Source: Desulfosporosinus meridiei DSM 13257 (GTDB lineage: Bacteria; Bacillota; Desulfitobacteriia; Desulfitobacteriales; Desulfitobacteriaceae). Taken from it: 64,000 nt of DNA. The DNA is taken from the NCBI RefSeq assembly GCF_000231385.2, contig NC_018515.1:952001-1016000 (forward strand), given 5' to 3'. Both the position numbers and the translations under genes were made by a program. Each line of letters begins with the position of its first letter. Within the stretch, counting starts at the first letter, position 1. Of the stretch, positions 37,307 through 47,075 are shown piece by piece. The notes under the pieces are model-generated. The model made no database searches and was not told the DNA's origin. It was given only the letters and a program-made list of their open reading frames with translations.

Positions 37307-37590
37307 ATCAATGGTAAACGTCTGTTACCACAATCGCTTAAAATATCAATGTAGAAGGCTCAAAACACAAAACCTATTGGAAAATTCCGCGTTAACCTTT
37401 CTCCAGGGAGGGCTTGCATGACTGGAACCAGCCTGAAAGACGCACGGTAGGACAGCCAATAAGGGGGCCTTTTTACAACCGGATAGTCTCGTTAACGACT
37501 GTAAAGTGGGCGGAGTAATTCCGTCAATTAGGGTGGCACCACGAGAAGCTCTCGTCCCTTGCGCAAAGCAAGGAACGAGGGCTTTTTATA
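37307..37590 (+). promoter_or_regulatory. T-box riboswitch controlling hisS-aspS
   Basis: The conserved T-box sequence AGGGTGGCACCACG is at 37530-37543. It is followed by the terminator stem CTCGTCCCTTGC/GCAAGGAACGAG (37551-37579) and a T-run. The apical stem I region is recognisable at about 37403-37434. The specifier region reads AAAGACGCACGG and contains GAC (Asp, 37439-37441) and CAC (His, 37443-37445); I cannot say which is read. Uncharged tRNA should favour the antiterminator and raise synthetase expression. Confidence 0.9.
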
Positions 37591-37615
37591 CTATTAGTTT
37601 AAGGGGGAATATGAT

Positions 37616-38887
37616 ATGGCAATTCAGCGTCCTAAAGGGACTCAAGATTTATTGCCGGGAATAATTGAACAATGGCAATATCTTGAAGAGACCATTCGCT
37701 CAGTTTGCCGCGAATATGGGTATGAAGAAATTCGGACACCGATGTTCGAAGCAACAGAACTCTTTCAAAGAGGTGTTGGTCAGACTACTGACATTGTAAA
37801 GAAAGAGATGTATACCTTCCAGGACAAAGGGGATCGATCTATGACCCTGCGTCCGGAGTTGACGGCGTCAGTTTGCCGTGCTTATGTAGAGGACAAGCTC
37901 TATGGCCAACCTCAACCTGTAAAATTGTACTACATTGGTCCTATGTTTCGCTATGAGCGCCCTCAAAGCGGACGTTTTCGCCAGTTCCATCAATTTGGAG
38001 TAGAGGTATTGGGTGCTGACCAACCGATTGTGGATGCAGAAGTAATCAGTTTAGTTTGGAATTTATATAAACGTCTTGGACTAAGCGGCTTAGAAGTTCA
38101 TGTGAATTCTGTGGGATGTCCGGTTTGTCGGGCCAGCCATCGTGAGCAGCTTCAGGAGTTTCTGATCTCTCGCAAGAAAGATTTGTGTAATGATTGCCAG
38201 GAGCGTTTTGATCGTAACCCTTTGCGTATCTTAGATTGTAAGAACCCTTCCTGCCAAGAGGTGACTGTAGGTGCACCGACAACCAGGGATACTCTTTGTG
38301 AGGACTGCAGTACTCACTTTGAGAAGGTTCTGGCCATTTTAGGCAGGGCGGGAGTTGTGTATCGAGTTAATCCTCGTTTGGTAAGAGGCTTGGATTATTA
38401 CACAAAAACTGCCTTTGAAGTTATGGTCGAAGAAATTGGAGCTCAGAGTGCAATTTGTGGGGGAGGCAGGTACGATAAGCTGGTTGAAGAAATTGGCGGA
38501 CCTGCTACTCCCGGGATTGGCTTTGCCATGGGCATTGAAAGGGTTTTAGCGGCCCTTCAGGTTCAAAATAAACTGCCCGAAGAAAAGCCAAAGCAATTTG
38601 CTATGCTGATCGCACTTGGCGAGAAAGCCCAGATTGAGGGGTTTGCGCTGCTGACTGCCCTGCGGAGCAAAGGCATCCCTGTTGGAATGGATTTGCTGGG
38701 ACGTAGTTTGAAAAACCAACTTAAATCAGCTAATCGCCAGGGAGCCTCCTTGGCCTTTATCCTGGGAGAAGAAGAGCTGGATCGAAATGTCCTCGTTATA
38801 CGAGACTTAACATCAGGAGAGCAGATGGAAGTTCCGTTAAATGATGCAGTTGAAGAAATATTTATGAAGTATCAGAGAGGTGTTTGA
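37616..38887 (+). CDS. hisS: Histidyl-tRNA synthetase
   Basis: Class II synthetase. Motif 2 region [18 protein letters not shown], histidine-specific RGLDYYT, motif 3 [12 protein letters not shown], and a C-terminal anticodon domain. A cysteine-rich insert ([20 protein letters not shown]) looks like a zinc-binding insertion found in some clostridial HisRS. 423 residues. Under T-box control; overlaps or abuts aspS. Confidence 0.96.
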   Translation: MAIQRPKGTQDLLPGIIEQWQYLEETIRSVCREYGYEEIRTPMFEATELFQRGVGQTTDIVKKEMYTFQDKGDRSMTLRPELTASVCRAYVEDKLYGQPQPVKLYYIGPMFRYERPQSGRFRQFHQFGVEVLGADQPIVDAEVISLVWNLYKRLGLSGLEVHVNSVGCPVCRASHREQLQEFLISRKKDLCNDCQERFDRNPLRILDCKNPSCQEVTVGAPTTRDTLCEDCSTHFEKVLAILGRAGVVYRVNPRLVRGLDYYTKTAFEVMVEEIGAQSAICGGGRYDKLVEEIGGPATPGIGFAMGIERVLAALQVQNKLPEEKPKQFAMLIALGEKAQIEGFALLTALRSKGIPVGMDLLGRSLKNQLKSANRQGASLAFILGEEELDRNVLVIRDLTSGEQMEVPLNDAVEEIFMKYQRGV

Positions 38888-38888
38888 C

Positions 38889-40679
38889 ATGACAGTATTT
38901 TCAGAACGTATACAAAATGGTGAATTAGGATTAGAAAAAGTGGGAGAAACCGTTCGTTTGTTAGGATGGGTTCAGCGCCGTCGTGACCATGGGGGCTTAA
39001 TCTTTGTTGATTTGAGAGATCGCTCCGGTATTGTCCAAGTGGTTTTTGACCCGGAGAGAATGGGTGCTGGATTTACAGTAGCAGAAAGCTTACGTTCAGA
39101 GTTTGTCGTCTCTATTCAAGGACAAGTAATTGCTCGTCCTGAGGGTATGATTAATCCTAACCTTGTCACCGGAAAAATCGAGATCGTTGCTTATTCGTTA
39201 GAAGTTCTCAACGGAGCTAAAACTCCACCCTACTATCTGGTGGATCAAGTGGATGTTGATGAAACCGTGAGATTAAAATATCGCTATTTAGATTTGCGTC
39301 GCCCGGAGATGCAGTCAGTGTTTAAAATTAGACATAGAGTTACTCAAATTATGCGTAATTTCTTTGACAGTCAAGATTTTTATGAAATCGAGACTCCCAT
39401 GCTCAACAGATCTACTCCTGAAGGTGCACGGGATTATCTGGTTCCAAGCCGCGTACACCCGGGTGAGTTTTATGCTTTACCACAGTCCCCACAATTGTAC
39501 AAGCAACTCCTTATGGTAGGTGGTATGGAGAAGTATTTCCAAATAGCTCGTTGTTTCCGAGACGAGGATTTAAGGGCTGATCGGCAACCTGAGTTTACTC
39601 AACTGGATGTGGAAATGTCTTTTGTTGAAGTGGAAGATATCCTTCCTATGATGGAAAAGTTAATGGTTAAAATTTTTGCTGAGGCTGTGGGAAAAGAGGT
39701 TTCTATTCCTTTCCCTCGTTTAACGTATAAAGAGGCTATGGATCGTTACGGGTCGGACAAACCGGATACTCGGTTTGGGATGGAATTAATTGACGTAGGG
39801 GATCTGGTTGGAAAATCAGGATTTAAAGTATTCGCTAATGTTGTTGCCGGCGGCGGGAGTGTCAAATGCATCTGTGCAAAAGGGTGTGCCGGGATGCCTC
39901 GTCGAGAAATTGATGATTTAGCTAAATTTGTGAGTACCTATAGAGCTAAGGGCTTGGCCTGGATCGTCATGGCTGAGGAAGGAATTAAGTCCCCCATTGC
40001 CAAGTTCTTTACTGAGGAAGAGATGGCCGCCCTAATTGATCTTACCCGTGCCGAGACTGGGGACATCTTGTTCTTTGTTGCAGATACCTATGCCGTCGTT
40101 TCGGATGCTTTAGGACATTTGCGTTTAGAACTAGCAAAACGCTTAGGGTTAATTGAAGAAGGGGTGCTTCAATTCTTGTGGGTCACGGAATTCCCACTCT
40201 TAGAATATGATGATGAACAAAAACGCCATATTGCGATTCATCATCCATTTACTGCACCAATGGATGAAGACTTACCGCTGCTTGAGAGCGAGCCTCTAAA
40301 GGTTCGAGCAAAGGCCTATGATATGGTTCTTAATGGAACTGAGCTGGGAGGCGGAAGTATTCGGATTCATCGTCGTGAAGTCCAAGAGCAGTTATTTAAG
40401 TTACTTGGATTTTCTGAGGAGGAAGCAGTGGCTCAATTCGGATTTCTCATGGAAGCATTTGAATATGGCACCCCTCCTCATGGAGGAATTGCCTTCGGCC
40501 TAGATCGAATGATTATGCTCCTAACTGGAAAAGATAATATTCGAGACGTGATTGCCTTCCCGAAAACTCAAAGTGCCTCTGATTTAATGGCCCATGCTCC
40601 TTCGCCAGTTGCGGATAAGCAAATTAAAGAATTGCATATACGAACGAATATTGAGGAGTCTGTTGCTGACAAAAAATAG
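38889..40679 (+). CDS. aspS: Aspartyl-tRNA synthetase
   Basis: Bacterial-type AspRS with an N-terminal OB anticodon domain ([20 protein letters not shown]), catalytic core ([38 protein letters not shown]), inserted GAD domain and C-terminal motif 3 ([12 protein letters not shown]). I start at the ATG at 38889, one base after the hisS stop and behind GAGAGGTG, giving 596 residues. It may be the non-discriminating form, which depends on whether the genome has AsnRS and GatCAB. Confidence 0.96.
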   Translation: MTVFSERIQNGELGLEKVGETVRLLGWVQRRRDHGGLIFVDLRDRSGIVQVVFDPERMGAGFTVAESLRSEFVVSIQGQVIARPEGMINPNLVTGKIEIVAYSLEVLNGAKTPPYYLVDQVDVDETVRLKYRYLDLRRPEMQSVFKIRHRVTQIMRNFFDSQDFYEIETPMLNRSTPEGARDYLVPSRVHPGEFYALPQSPQLYKQLLMVGGMEKYFQIARCFRDEDLRADRQPEFTQLDVEMSFVEVEDILPMMEKLMVKIFAEAVGKEVSIPFPRLTYKEAMDRYGSDKPDTRFGMELIDVGDLVGKSGFKVFANVVAGGGSVKCICAKGCAGMPRREIDDLAKFVSTYRAKGLAWIVMAEEGIKSPIAKFFTEEEMAALIDLTRAETGDILFFVADTYAVVSDALGHLRLELAKRLGLIEEGVLQFLWVTEFPLLEYDDEQKRHIAIHHPFTAPMDEDLPLLESEPLKVRAKAYDMVLNGTELGGGSIRIHRREVQEQLFKLLGFSEEEAVAQFGFLMEAFEYGTPPHGGIAFGLDRMIMLLTGKDNIRDVIAFPKTQSASDLMAHAPSPVADKQIKELHIRTNIEESVADKK

Positions 40680-40783
40680 TGTGGAATTGATGGTGGAAAA
40701 TAGGGTCTTTTATTTCAAAATAACTCTTTGTAGCGATATGAAGAATCTTCTGAAGTTATTGACGTTTATTGGTCAGTGAAGAG

Positions 40784-40839
40784 TTGACACGGAAGGAAGC
40801 ATTGGCTATAATATTAATTGTAGCTACCCCCTTAGGGTA
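40784..40839 (+). promoter_or_regulatory. Consensus promoter with CsoR-type operator
   Basis: TTGACA (40784-40789) and TATAAT (40807-40812) form a perfect consensus pair at 17-base spacing. TACCCCCTTAGGGTA at 40825-40839, with TACCC/GGGTA dyad symmetry, resembles CsoR/RcnR-family operators and overlaps the transcript start, so the following gene is probably self-repressed. Confidence 0.75.
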
Positions 40840-40855
40840 TCGGAGGATGCATAGC

Positions 40856-41137
40856 ATGACGAATTCAACCCCCTATTCAGAATCCAAAGATGATATTGTA
40901 CGTAGGCTTAAAAAAATTGAAGGCCAAGTAAAAGGGATTCAACGTATGGTCGAGAGTGACAAGTATTGTGTAGATGTCTTGATTCAGGTTGCTGCAGTTC
41001 GCGCTGCCTTGAATAGAGTTGGCACGATTGTCTTCGAACACCATTCACGGGGATGTATGCGCAATGCCGTGGAAAACAATAATCAAGAAGCTGCAATTGA
41101 GGAGCTTATTGGGGTGCTCGCGAAATTTATCAAATAA
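40856..41137 (+). CDS. CsoR/RcnR-family metal- or sulfur-sensing repressor
   Basis: An all-alpha DUF156 repressor of 93 residues from the ATG at 40856 (behind CGGAGG). The copper-type ligand set is present: C38, H63 and C67 (EHHSRGC), fitting Cu(I)-sensing CsoR rather than persulfide-sensing CstR, which lacks the His. It lies over its own operator and ends 27 bases before thioredoxin. No copper pump or chaperone is adjacent, so the regulated function is unclear. Confidence 0.88.
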   Translation: MTNSTPYSESKDDIVRRLKKIEGQVKGIQRMVESDKYCVDVLIQVAAVRAALNRVGTIVFEHHSRGCMRNAVENNNQEAAIEELIGVLAKFIK

Positions 41138-41164
41138 ATCATAACTGATTAGGAGGAATTAAAA

Positions 41165-41494
41165 ATGGCAGGTGCGAATGTAAAAACGTTTAATACAGCA
41201 AATTTTGAATCAGATGTTTTGAAGTCTGAGCAAGTAGTGTTGGTAGATTTTTGGGCTCCTTGGTGTAGTCCATGTCGTATGGTTGCTCCTGTTATCGATG
41301 AACTTGGCGATGAATATCTCGGTAAAATTGTCATCGGTAAAGTTAATGTCGACGAGAATGGTCCTATTTCCAGTCAATATGGAGTTATGAGCATCCCAAC
41401 CTTGGCAATTTTCAAGGGTGGCAAAATGGTTGATAAAATCACTGGCTTCCGTGGAAAAGCAGATTTAGTAAAAATGCTGGATTCCCATATCTAA
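41165..41494 (+). CDS. trxA: Thioredoxin with WCSPC active site
   Basis: A 109-residue thioredoxin fold with FWAPWCSPCRMVAPVIDEL (C34 and C37), the cis-proline motif SIPTLAIFKGG and the C-terminal helix. The usual glycine between the cysteines is Ser, which may shift the redox potential. AGGAGG precedes the ATG. Probably co-transcribed with the CsoR-type repressor, so metal or redox stress may control it. Confidence 0.93.
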   Translation: MAGANVKTFNTANFESDVLKSEQVVLVDFWAPWCSPCRMVAPVIDELGDEYLGKIVIGKVNVDENGPISSQYGVMSIPTLAIFKGGKMVDKITGFRGKADLVKMLDSHI

Positions 41495-41570
41495 TTTCGC
41501 ATGATCCCTCTTTAATTAGAGAAGGATTAGCAGCAAATCAACTACTCAAATGCACAATGACGATAGGAAT

Positions 41571-41611
41571 AAAAGCGACGCCCGATAAAAAGTTGGGCAT
41601 CGCTTTTATTT
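41571..41611 (+). terminator. Terminator after thioredoxin
   Basis: AAAAGCGACGCCC and GGGCATCGCTTTT pair with one mismatch around an 11-base loop, followed by a T-rich tail. Confidence 0.8.
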
Positions 41612-41617
41612 TACTAT

Positions 41618-41690
41618 CAAAGTATAAAACGAAGGTTATAGACCAAGCAGGCTAATAGGTGAAGAAGACAGTGTCTTCATCTGAAGCGTA
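41618..41690. repeat. Dispersed intergenic repeat, copy 1
   Basis: AAGTATAAA...GTTATA...AGG...GAAGACAGTGTCTTC...TCT..AAGC..TAA recurs, in the same order and similar spacing, at 48637-48715. The core GAAGACAGTGTCTTC (41663-41677) is a 15-base palindrome. Confidence 0.7.
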
Positions 41691-41714
41691 ACTCTATGCT
41701 GACGAGTTTCTAAT

Positions 41715-43013
41715 TTATTTAGATGCTTTGGGATTCAGAAAACGATCTTTTCCTATTTCTGAGGGAACGTAAAAGGTTTCTCCTTGAGCGGATGAGGGCA
41801 GGTAGGTTTGGTCAACCCAGTGATTAGGGTAAGCGTGGGGATAAAGATACCCTTTTCCGTTCCCTAATTTGTCTGCACCTGGGTAGTGAGCATCTTTAAG
41901 CTGGGCGGGTACTTCTCCGGTAGGGTGTTTTTTTACATAATTCAGGGCCTTATCGATGCTGGTGACAACACTATTGCTTTTCGGCGCTGTTGTGATCGCC
42001 AGAACTGCCTGAGCTATAGGAATTCTTGCTTCAGGTAAACCTAACCACTCAAGTGCATTGGCAGCGGCATGGGCTTGTAGCATGACCATTGGATCAGCTA
42101 GACCAACGTCTTCTGAGGCGTGGACTATAATTCGGCGAACGATAAAACGTGGATCTTCACCTGCTTCTAATAAAACTGCTAACCAATAGAGTGCAGCATC
42201 AGGATCTGAACCCCGCATACTTTTAATAAATGCGGAAATGATGTCATAATGATTATCTCCTGATTTATCAAAGCGGATAGCCCGTTGTTGAATAGATTCT
42301 TCAGCAATTTCCAGGTTAATTCGTCGGATTCCGTTTTCCGGTGGAGTTGTCAAAACCGCCAATTCTAAGGCGTTAAGAGCGCGACGTAAATCTCCATTGG
42401 CAAAATTGAGCCAATGTTCCCAGGCGTCAGAGGATATTTCCACCTGATATTGGCCTAACCCTCGCTCTGTATCCTTTAAGGCCTGCTCCAGTCCAAGGCG
42501 AATTTCTGAAGGTTCAAGTAATTCAAGTTTAAAAAGCGTGGAGCGGCTGAGGAGTGCGGAGTTTAGTTCAAAGAATGGGTTTTCTGTTGTTGCTCCGATG
42601 AAGGTTATGGTTCCGTTTTCGACGGCAGGCAAGAGAGCATCCTGCTGACCTTTATTGAAGCGATGAACTTCATCACAGAATACTAAAGTTCGTTTTCCGT
42701 AAAGATGTAGTTCCTCTCCTGCCTGGGTAATAATTTCGCGGATGTCTTTAACACCGGAAGTAACTGCATTGATACGAACAAAACGAGAGGTTGCTTTAGC
42801 AGCAATCACTTGTGCTAAGGAAGTTTTTCCGGTTCCCGGTGGTCCATAAAGGATTAAGGATGAAACCCGGTCTGCCTCAATAGCTCGACGCAGGAGTTTT
42901 CCGGATCCTAATATTTGAGTTTGACCAATATATTCGTCAAGTGTTCGGGGACGCATTCGCTCCGCAAGGGGAGCGACTTGATGTTGATTAAATGTAGCTG
43001 AAAAAAGATCCAT
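41715..43013 (-). CDS. rarA: Replication-associated recombination protein A (AAA+ ATPase)
   Basis: MgsA/RarA family ATPase acting at stalled forks. Walker A is LYGPPGTGKTSLA, Walker B is VFCDEVHRF, sensor 1 is GATTENPFFELN, and the C-terminal tetramerisation region includes KHPTGEVPAQLKDA and NHWVDQTYLP. I start at the ATG at 43013 (MDLFSATFNQ) behind AAAGGAA, giving 432 residues. Its place next to the Rrf2-iscS-mnmA genes, here on the opposite strand, matches Firmicute gene order. Confidence 0.94.
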   Translation of the reverse strand: MDLFSATFNQHQVAPLAERMRPRTLDEYIGQTQILGSGKLLRRAIEADRVSSLILYGPPGTGKTSLAQVIAAKATSRFVRINAVTSGVKDIREIITQAGEELHLYGKRTLVFCDEVHRFNKGQQDALLPAVENGTITFIGATTENPFFELNSALLSRSTLFKLELLEPSEIRLGLEQALKDTERGLGQYQVEISSDAWEHWLNFANGDLRRALNALELAVLTTPPENGIRRINLEIAEESIQQRAIRFDKSGDNHYDIISAFIKSMRGSDPDAALYWLAVLLEAGEDPRFIVRRIIVHASEDVGLADPMVMLQAHAAANALEWLGLPEARIPIAQAVLAITTAPKSNSVVTSIDKALNYVKKHPTGEVPAQLKDAHYPGADKLGNGKGYLYPHAYPNHWVDQTYLPSSAQGETFYVPSEIGKDRFLNPKASK

Positions 43014-43198
43014 GATTACTGTTCCTTTCAATACTCTAAGCATCCCGAGGCTTTTTGATGAATTATATCATGCGGATCAGACAAATGCTTATTGTAAGTG
43101 AATTTGCGTTAAAAATTGTTACTCAGATCACAGTAAAGAGCTCCATTTTAGGCTAATATATTAAGTGGATAACTTCAGAAGCATAGTGAACATCAGAC

Positions 43199-43227
43199 TT
43201 GACAAATCCCGAGTATTTTAATAAGAT
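43199..43227 (+). promoter_or_regulatory. Promoter of the isc operon, probable IscR target
   Basis: TTGACA (43199-43204) and TAAGAT (43222-43227) are 17 bases apart. The spacer AAATCCCGAGTATTTTAAT resembles Rrf2/IscR-type operators of Firmicutes (CCCGAGTA half-site), which would give autoregulation. Confidence 0.65.
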
Positions 43228-43289
43228 ATAAACGAATAAAGAATATAAAAAGAATAAAGGTTCAGATCGCGGAAAAGAGGTGAGGGTGT

Positions 43290-43742
43290 TTGAAACTCTC
43301 GACCAAAGGTCGATATGGCGTAAAAGCCATGTTTGATTTAGCTCAACATATGGGTGAAGGTCCGATTTCTTTGAAAAGCATTGCAGAGAGGCAGGGTATA
43401 TCGGAACATTATTTGGAGCAGCTTGTTTCCGGTTTGCGTAAAGCTGGGCTGGTTAAAAGTGTTCGAGGTGCCCAAGGTGGTTACTTATTGGGAAAAGAAC
43501 CGGATAAGATCAAAATCGGTGATATCATCCGTGTATTAGAAGGGCCAATTGCCCCGGCTGATTGTGTGTCAGAGGAGGATCCGGAAGTTTGCTCTAAAGC
43601 TGAGTTTTGTGTCACTCGGACAATTTGGGAGAAAGTTAGGGATTCCATCGCGGAGGTTCTTGATTCAATCACACTTGAAACAATGCTGGAAGATGCCAAA
43701 AAGATTGAATCGGATCGAAGCTTATATATGTACTACATTTAG
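43290..43742 (+). CDS. Rrf2-family regulator, IscR-like
   Basis: A winged-helix Rrf2 regulator of 150 residues (MKLSTKGRYGVKAMFDLA). Cysteines C92, C101 and C107 are placed to bind a [2Fe-2S] cluster, supporting an IscR role over cysteine-responsive CymR, which occupies the same position in Bacillus. It starts at a TTG behind GAGGTGAGGG and is followed by iscS, iscU and mnmA. It probably represses the operon when Fe-S supply is adequate. Confidence 0.9.
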   Translation: MKLSTKGRYGVKAMFDLAQHMGEGPISLKSIAERQGISEHYLEQLVSGLRKAGLVKSVRGAQGGYLLGKEPDKIKIGDIIRVLEGPIAPADCVSEEDPEVCSKAEFCVTRTIWEKVRDSIAEVLDSITLETMLEDAKKIESDRSLYMYYI

Positions 43743-43781
43743 ACTATTTGCATCAAAGTTAATTACAAGGGAGTGAGCCCA

Positions 43782-44966
43782 ATGCGGAGAGTATATTTAG
43801 ATCATAGTGCAACAACCCCGGTTGACCCTGAAGTGGCTTCAGTTATGATGACATATTACACGGAAAAGTACGGAAATCCCTCAAGTGTCCACGGTTTTGG
43901 TAGGGAAGCTAAACAAGCTTTAGAGCAAGCCCGTACTCAGGTGGCCGAATTAATCGGAGCTAATCCTAAGGAGATTACATTTACCAGCGGAGGAACTGAG
44001 GCAGATAATTTGGCGATTCTCGGAACTGCTGAAGCGCTTCGCACCAAGGGTAAGCATATTATTACTTCGTGTATTGAGCATCACGCTGTTCTAGAAACTT
44101 GTGAGCATTTGGAAAAAAACGGATTTGATTTAACCGTTATACCTGTCGACGAAGAGGGAGTAATATCCGTTGACGCCGTTCAGAAGGCTATCAGACCGGA
44201 CACAATTTTAATTACTGTCATGCATGCTAATAACGAGGTTGGATCGATTCAACCTATTGCAGAAATCGGCAAGTTGGCCAAGGAACATGGAATTGTTTTT
44301 CATGTTGATGCGGTTCAGTCTCTGGGGAAGATTCCGGTTAATGTTGATGAGCTGAATGTAGACTTGCTTACTGTATCGAGTCATAAGATCTATGGCCCTA
44401 AAGGAGTAGGGGCACTCTATGTTCGCAAAGGAGTACGAATTGTACCCTTGGTTCATGGAGGCGGGCAAGAACGTAAGCGACGCTCGGGGACTGAGAATAC
44501 TCCGGGAATCATTGGGTTTGGCAAAGCCTGTGAGTTAGCAGGGCAACGAATGGCTGAAGATGCGCAAAAGCAAATAAAACTCCGTGACAAACTAATGAAT
44601 GGTATCTTAGACCGTATTGAATTTGTAAAAGTTAATGGACCTTTAGGGGAAAAGCGTTTACCCAATAATGTGAATGTCAGTATTCGTTATGTTGAAGGGG
44701 AGTCCTTGTTGCTCTCTCTGGATATGTTAGGTATAGCGGCTTCCAGTGGTTCGGCTTGTACCTCAGGTTCACTTGATCCTTCCCATGTTTTACTTGGTAT
44801 GGGGTTGATTCACGAGATCGCCCATGGTTCACTGCGTTTTTCCCTTGGGCGTCAAAATACAGAAGAAGAAATTGACTATGTCCTTGAACAATTGCCTAAG
44901 ATTGTGGAGCGGTTGCGAATGATGTCTCCCCTATATGATCAGGTTGTTCGTTCAAAACATGTATAA
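43782..44966 (+). CDS. iscS: Cysteine desulfurase
   Basis: PLP enzyme that supplies sulfur for Fe-S clusters and for MnmA tRNA thiolation. The PLP lysine lies in SSHKIYGPKG and the catalytic cysteine loop in SSGSACTSGSLDPSHVL. I start at the ATG at 43782 (MRRVYLDHSATTPVDP) behind AAGGGAG; the frame opens at a GTG at 43773. 394 residues. Could also be called NifS. Confidence 0.95.
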   Translation: MRRVYLDHSATTPVDPEVASVMMTYYTEKYGNPSSVHGFGREAKQALEQARTQVAELIGANPKEITFTSGGTEADNLAILGTAEALRTKGKHIITSCIEHHAVLETCEHLEKNGFDLTVIPVDEEGVISVDAVQKAIRPDTILITVMHANNEVGSIQPIAEIGKLAKEHGIVFHVDAVQSLGKIPVNVDELNVDLLTVSSHKIYGPKGVGALYVRKGVRIVPLVHGGGQERKRRSGTENTPGIIGFGKACELAGQRMAEDAQKQIKLRDKLMNGILDRIEFVKVNGPLGEKRLPNNVNVSIRYVEGESLLLSLDMLGIAASSGSACTSGSLDPSHVLLGMGLIHEIAHGSLRFSLGRQNTEEEIDYVLEQLPKIVERLRMMSPLYDQVVRSKHV

Positions 44967-44983
44967 TAAGGAGTGAGGAAGAA

Positions 44984-45361
44984 ATGTATACAGAAAAAGT
45001 AATGGATCATTTTACAAATCCCAGGAATGTAGGGGAGTTAGAAAATGCAGACGGTGTGGGGGAAGTAGGGAACGCCAAGTGCGGGGACATTATGCGTATA
45101 TATTTAGATATCGAAGGGGACATTATTAAAGACGTAAAATTTAAAACCTTTGGCTGTGGAGCTGCAGTTGCAACCAGCAGCATGGTGACTGAAATGGTTA
45201 AGGGAAAAACCATTGATGAAGCAATGGAAATCTCCAATAAAGCTGTAGCTGAAGCGCTGGGGGGACTTCCCGAGTCGAAAATGCATTGCTCTAATTTGGC
45301 TGCGGATGCCCTGCATAAAGCTATCGAAAATTATCGCGATAATCATCAAAAAAAGGAATAG
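44984..45361 (+). CDS. iscU: Fe-S cluster assembly scaffold (IscU/NifU N-terminal type)
   Basis: 125-residue scaffold with the three cluster cysteines in AKCGDIM, FGCGAAVA and MHCSNLA, and the conserved Asp after the first. It follows iscS by 17 bases with AAGGAG. The scaffold accepts sulfur from IscS. The next gene is mnmA. Confidence 0.95.
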   Translation: MYTEKVMDHFTNPRNVGELENADGVGEVGNAKCGDIMRIYLDIEGDIIKDVKFKTFGCGAAVATSSMVTEMVKGKTIDEAMEISNKAVAEALGGLPESKMHCSNLAADALHKAIENYRDNHQKKE

Positions 45362-45368
45362 ATGAAAA

Positions 45369-46505
45369 ATGACTCTGGCTGCAAAACCTAAAGTTGTTGT
45401 GGGTATGAGTGGCGGTGTGGATAGTTCCATGGCCGCCGCTTTGCTCAAAGAAGAAGGCTATGACGTGATTGGGGTTACTTTACAGATCTGGGATCCAACA
45501 GGTCCAGAAGTCGAAGGGGGTTGTTGCTCTAACTCGGCTATCGATGATGCCAGAAGAGTTGCTTTTATACTTGGAATTCCCCATTACGTCATGAACTTTC
45601 GTTCTTATTTTAAGGAGACTGTGGTAGATTATTTCACCCAGTCTTATTTCTATGGAGAAACCCCAAATCCTTGCTTGGCCTGTAATAGGCATGTTAAATT
45701 TGGAGAGATGCTGCGAAAAGCTCGTGGATTAGGAGCTGAGTTTATCGCAACCGGTCATTATGCCCAGGTGCTTAGGGATCCGAACAGTGAACGCTTTCTT
45801 TTAAGCAGAAGCGCAGATCAACGCAAGGATCAGACCTATGCTCTGTACATGTTGACCCAAGAACAGCTTAAACATACCTTATTCCCTCTAGCGGATTACA
45901 AAAAGGAGCATATTAGGGAAATGGCCAGAGAACGTGGCCTTGGTGTGGGAGATAAACCTGAAAGCCAAGAGATCTGTTTTATCCCTGACGATGATTATGC
46001 TTCTTTTCTAAAGGAACGCTCGGAAATTCCTATTAAGCCCGGTGATTTTGTTGATCTGGCAGGAAAAAAGCTGGGTCGGCACGAAGGTATAATCCATTTC
46101 ACCGTTGGACAGAGAAAAGGTCTAGGAGTTACCTTTGGTAAGCCAATGTTTGTCGTCGGACTAAATCCTGAGCGTAATGAGGTGGTCTTAGGTGAAGATA
46201 AGGATGTCTTCACAGATACCCTTTGGGCCGAGGATCTTAATTGGATATCTATACCTGAGTTAACCGAACCTATAAAAGTCCATGCTAAAATTCGTTATAA
46301 CTCATCTGGTGCGCCGGCTACAATTATTCCGGGAGAAATCGGATCAGGGTATGGAGTAATGGTTCAATTCGATGAACCTCAGCGTGCAGTGACTCCGGGG
46401 CAGGCAGTGGTCTTTTATCAAGGAAACTTAGTGGTTGGCGGGGGGAAGATTATCTCTGATCCTCGGGGCCGAGATCGAGGTTCGAAGTCCGTGGTTCGTG
46501 ATTAG
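45369..46505 (+). CDS. mnmA: tRNA-specific 2-thiouridylase MnmA
   Basis: MnmA thiolates U34 of Lys, Glu and Gln tRNAs. The P-loop is GMSGGVDSSMAA, the catalytic cysteine is in NPCLACNRHVKFG, and the second is in SQEICFIPDDDY. 378 residues. It begins seven bases after iscU, linking tRNA thiolation to the sulfur donor encoded upstream. Confidence 0.96.
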   Translation: MTLAAKPKVVVGMSGGVDSSMAAALLKEEGYDVIGVTLQIWDPTGPEVEGGCCSNSAIDDARRVAFILGIPHYVMNFRSYFKETVVDYFTQSYFYGETPNPCLACNRHVKFGEMLRKARGLGAEFIATGHYAQVLRDPNSERFLLSRSADQRKDQTYALYMLTQEQLKHTLFPLADYKKEHIREMARERGLGVGDKPESQEICFIPDDDYASFLKERSEIPIKPGDFVDLAGKKLGRHEGIIHFTVGQRKGLGVTFGKPMFVVGLNPERNEVVLGEDKDVFTDTLWAEDLNWISIPELTEPIKVHAKIRYNSSGAPATIIPGEIGSGYGVMVQFDEPQRAVTPGQAVVFYQGNLVVGGGKIISDPRGRDRGSKSVVRD

Positions 46506-46580
46506 ACTTAGGTATGAATAAAGTTTGATGTAGCAGGGCAGAGTATAGATAGAAATTATTTTCAGCGAGGTGGAAGAACG

Positions 46581-47075
46581 ATGAGACGCTCTCGTGAGAT
46601 TGTCGGATTACCAGTCTTGGATTTAAAGAGTGGAAATTCTATAGGTTGGGTACATGATCTGGTTCTTGACAATGATAGAGATGAGGTAGTCGGAGTTCTC
46701 CTGGAAGGTGGGCACTTTTTCCACTCTGCGAAAGGTATTCCTCGGAAGGCTATTGTGACTGTTGGCAAGGACGCCCTTACTGTTAATGAAAAGACTATAG
46801 AAGAACTTAAGGGGACACGGTGGTCTGACAAAGTAGGTAATGAAGTCTATACTCAAGGTGGAGACGCAAGAGGTACAATTGAAGATGTTTTTCTTGATGA
46901 TTCCATAGAAAAAATGGTTGGATTCGAGATTTCCGACGGTCTTTTCTCTGACCTGCTTCATGGGCGGGGAACGATTCTGAAGCCGCATGTTATGATCGAT
47001 GGAAAAGATATCTTAATTGTTGATAACCAAGTATCCCCCTTGGATCAAGCAAATGAAGGGGGAATGCGATCATGA
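46581..47075 (+). CDS. PRC-barrel domain protein
   Basis: Two PRC-barrel repeats are visible: VGLPVLDLKSGNSIGWVHDL (about 8-75) and VGNEVYTQGGDARGTIEDVF (about 90-150). PRC-barrels act in RNA processing and membrane-complex assembly, and the role here is unknown. 164 residues, soluble. GAGGTGGAAG precedes the ATG. It overlaps the next gene by four bases. Confidence 0.88.
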   Translation: MRRSREIVGLPVLDLKSGNSIGWVHDLVLDNDRDEVVGVLLEGGHFFHSAKGIPRKAIVTVGKDALTVNEKTIEELKGTRWSDKVGNEVYTQGGDARGTIEDVFLDDSIEKMVGFEISDGLFSDLLHGRGTILKPHVMIDGKDILIVDNQVSPLDQANEGGMRS

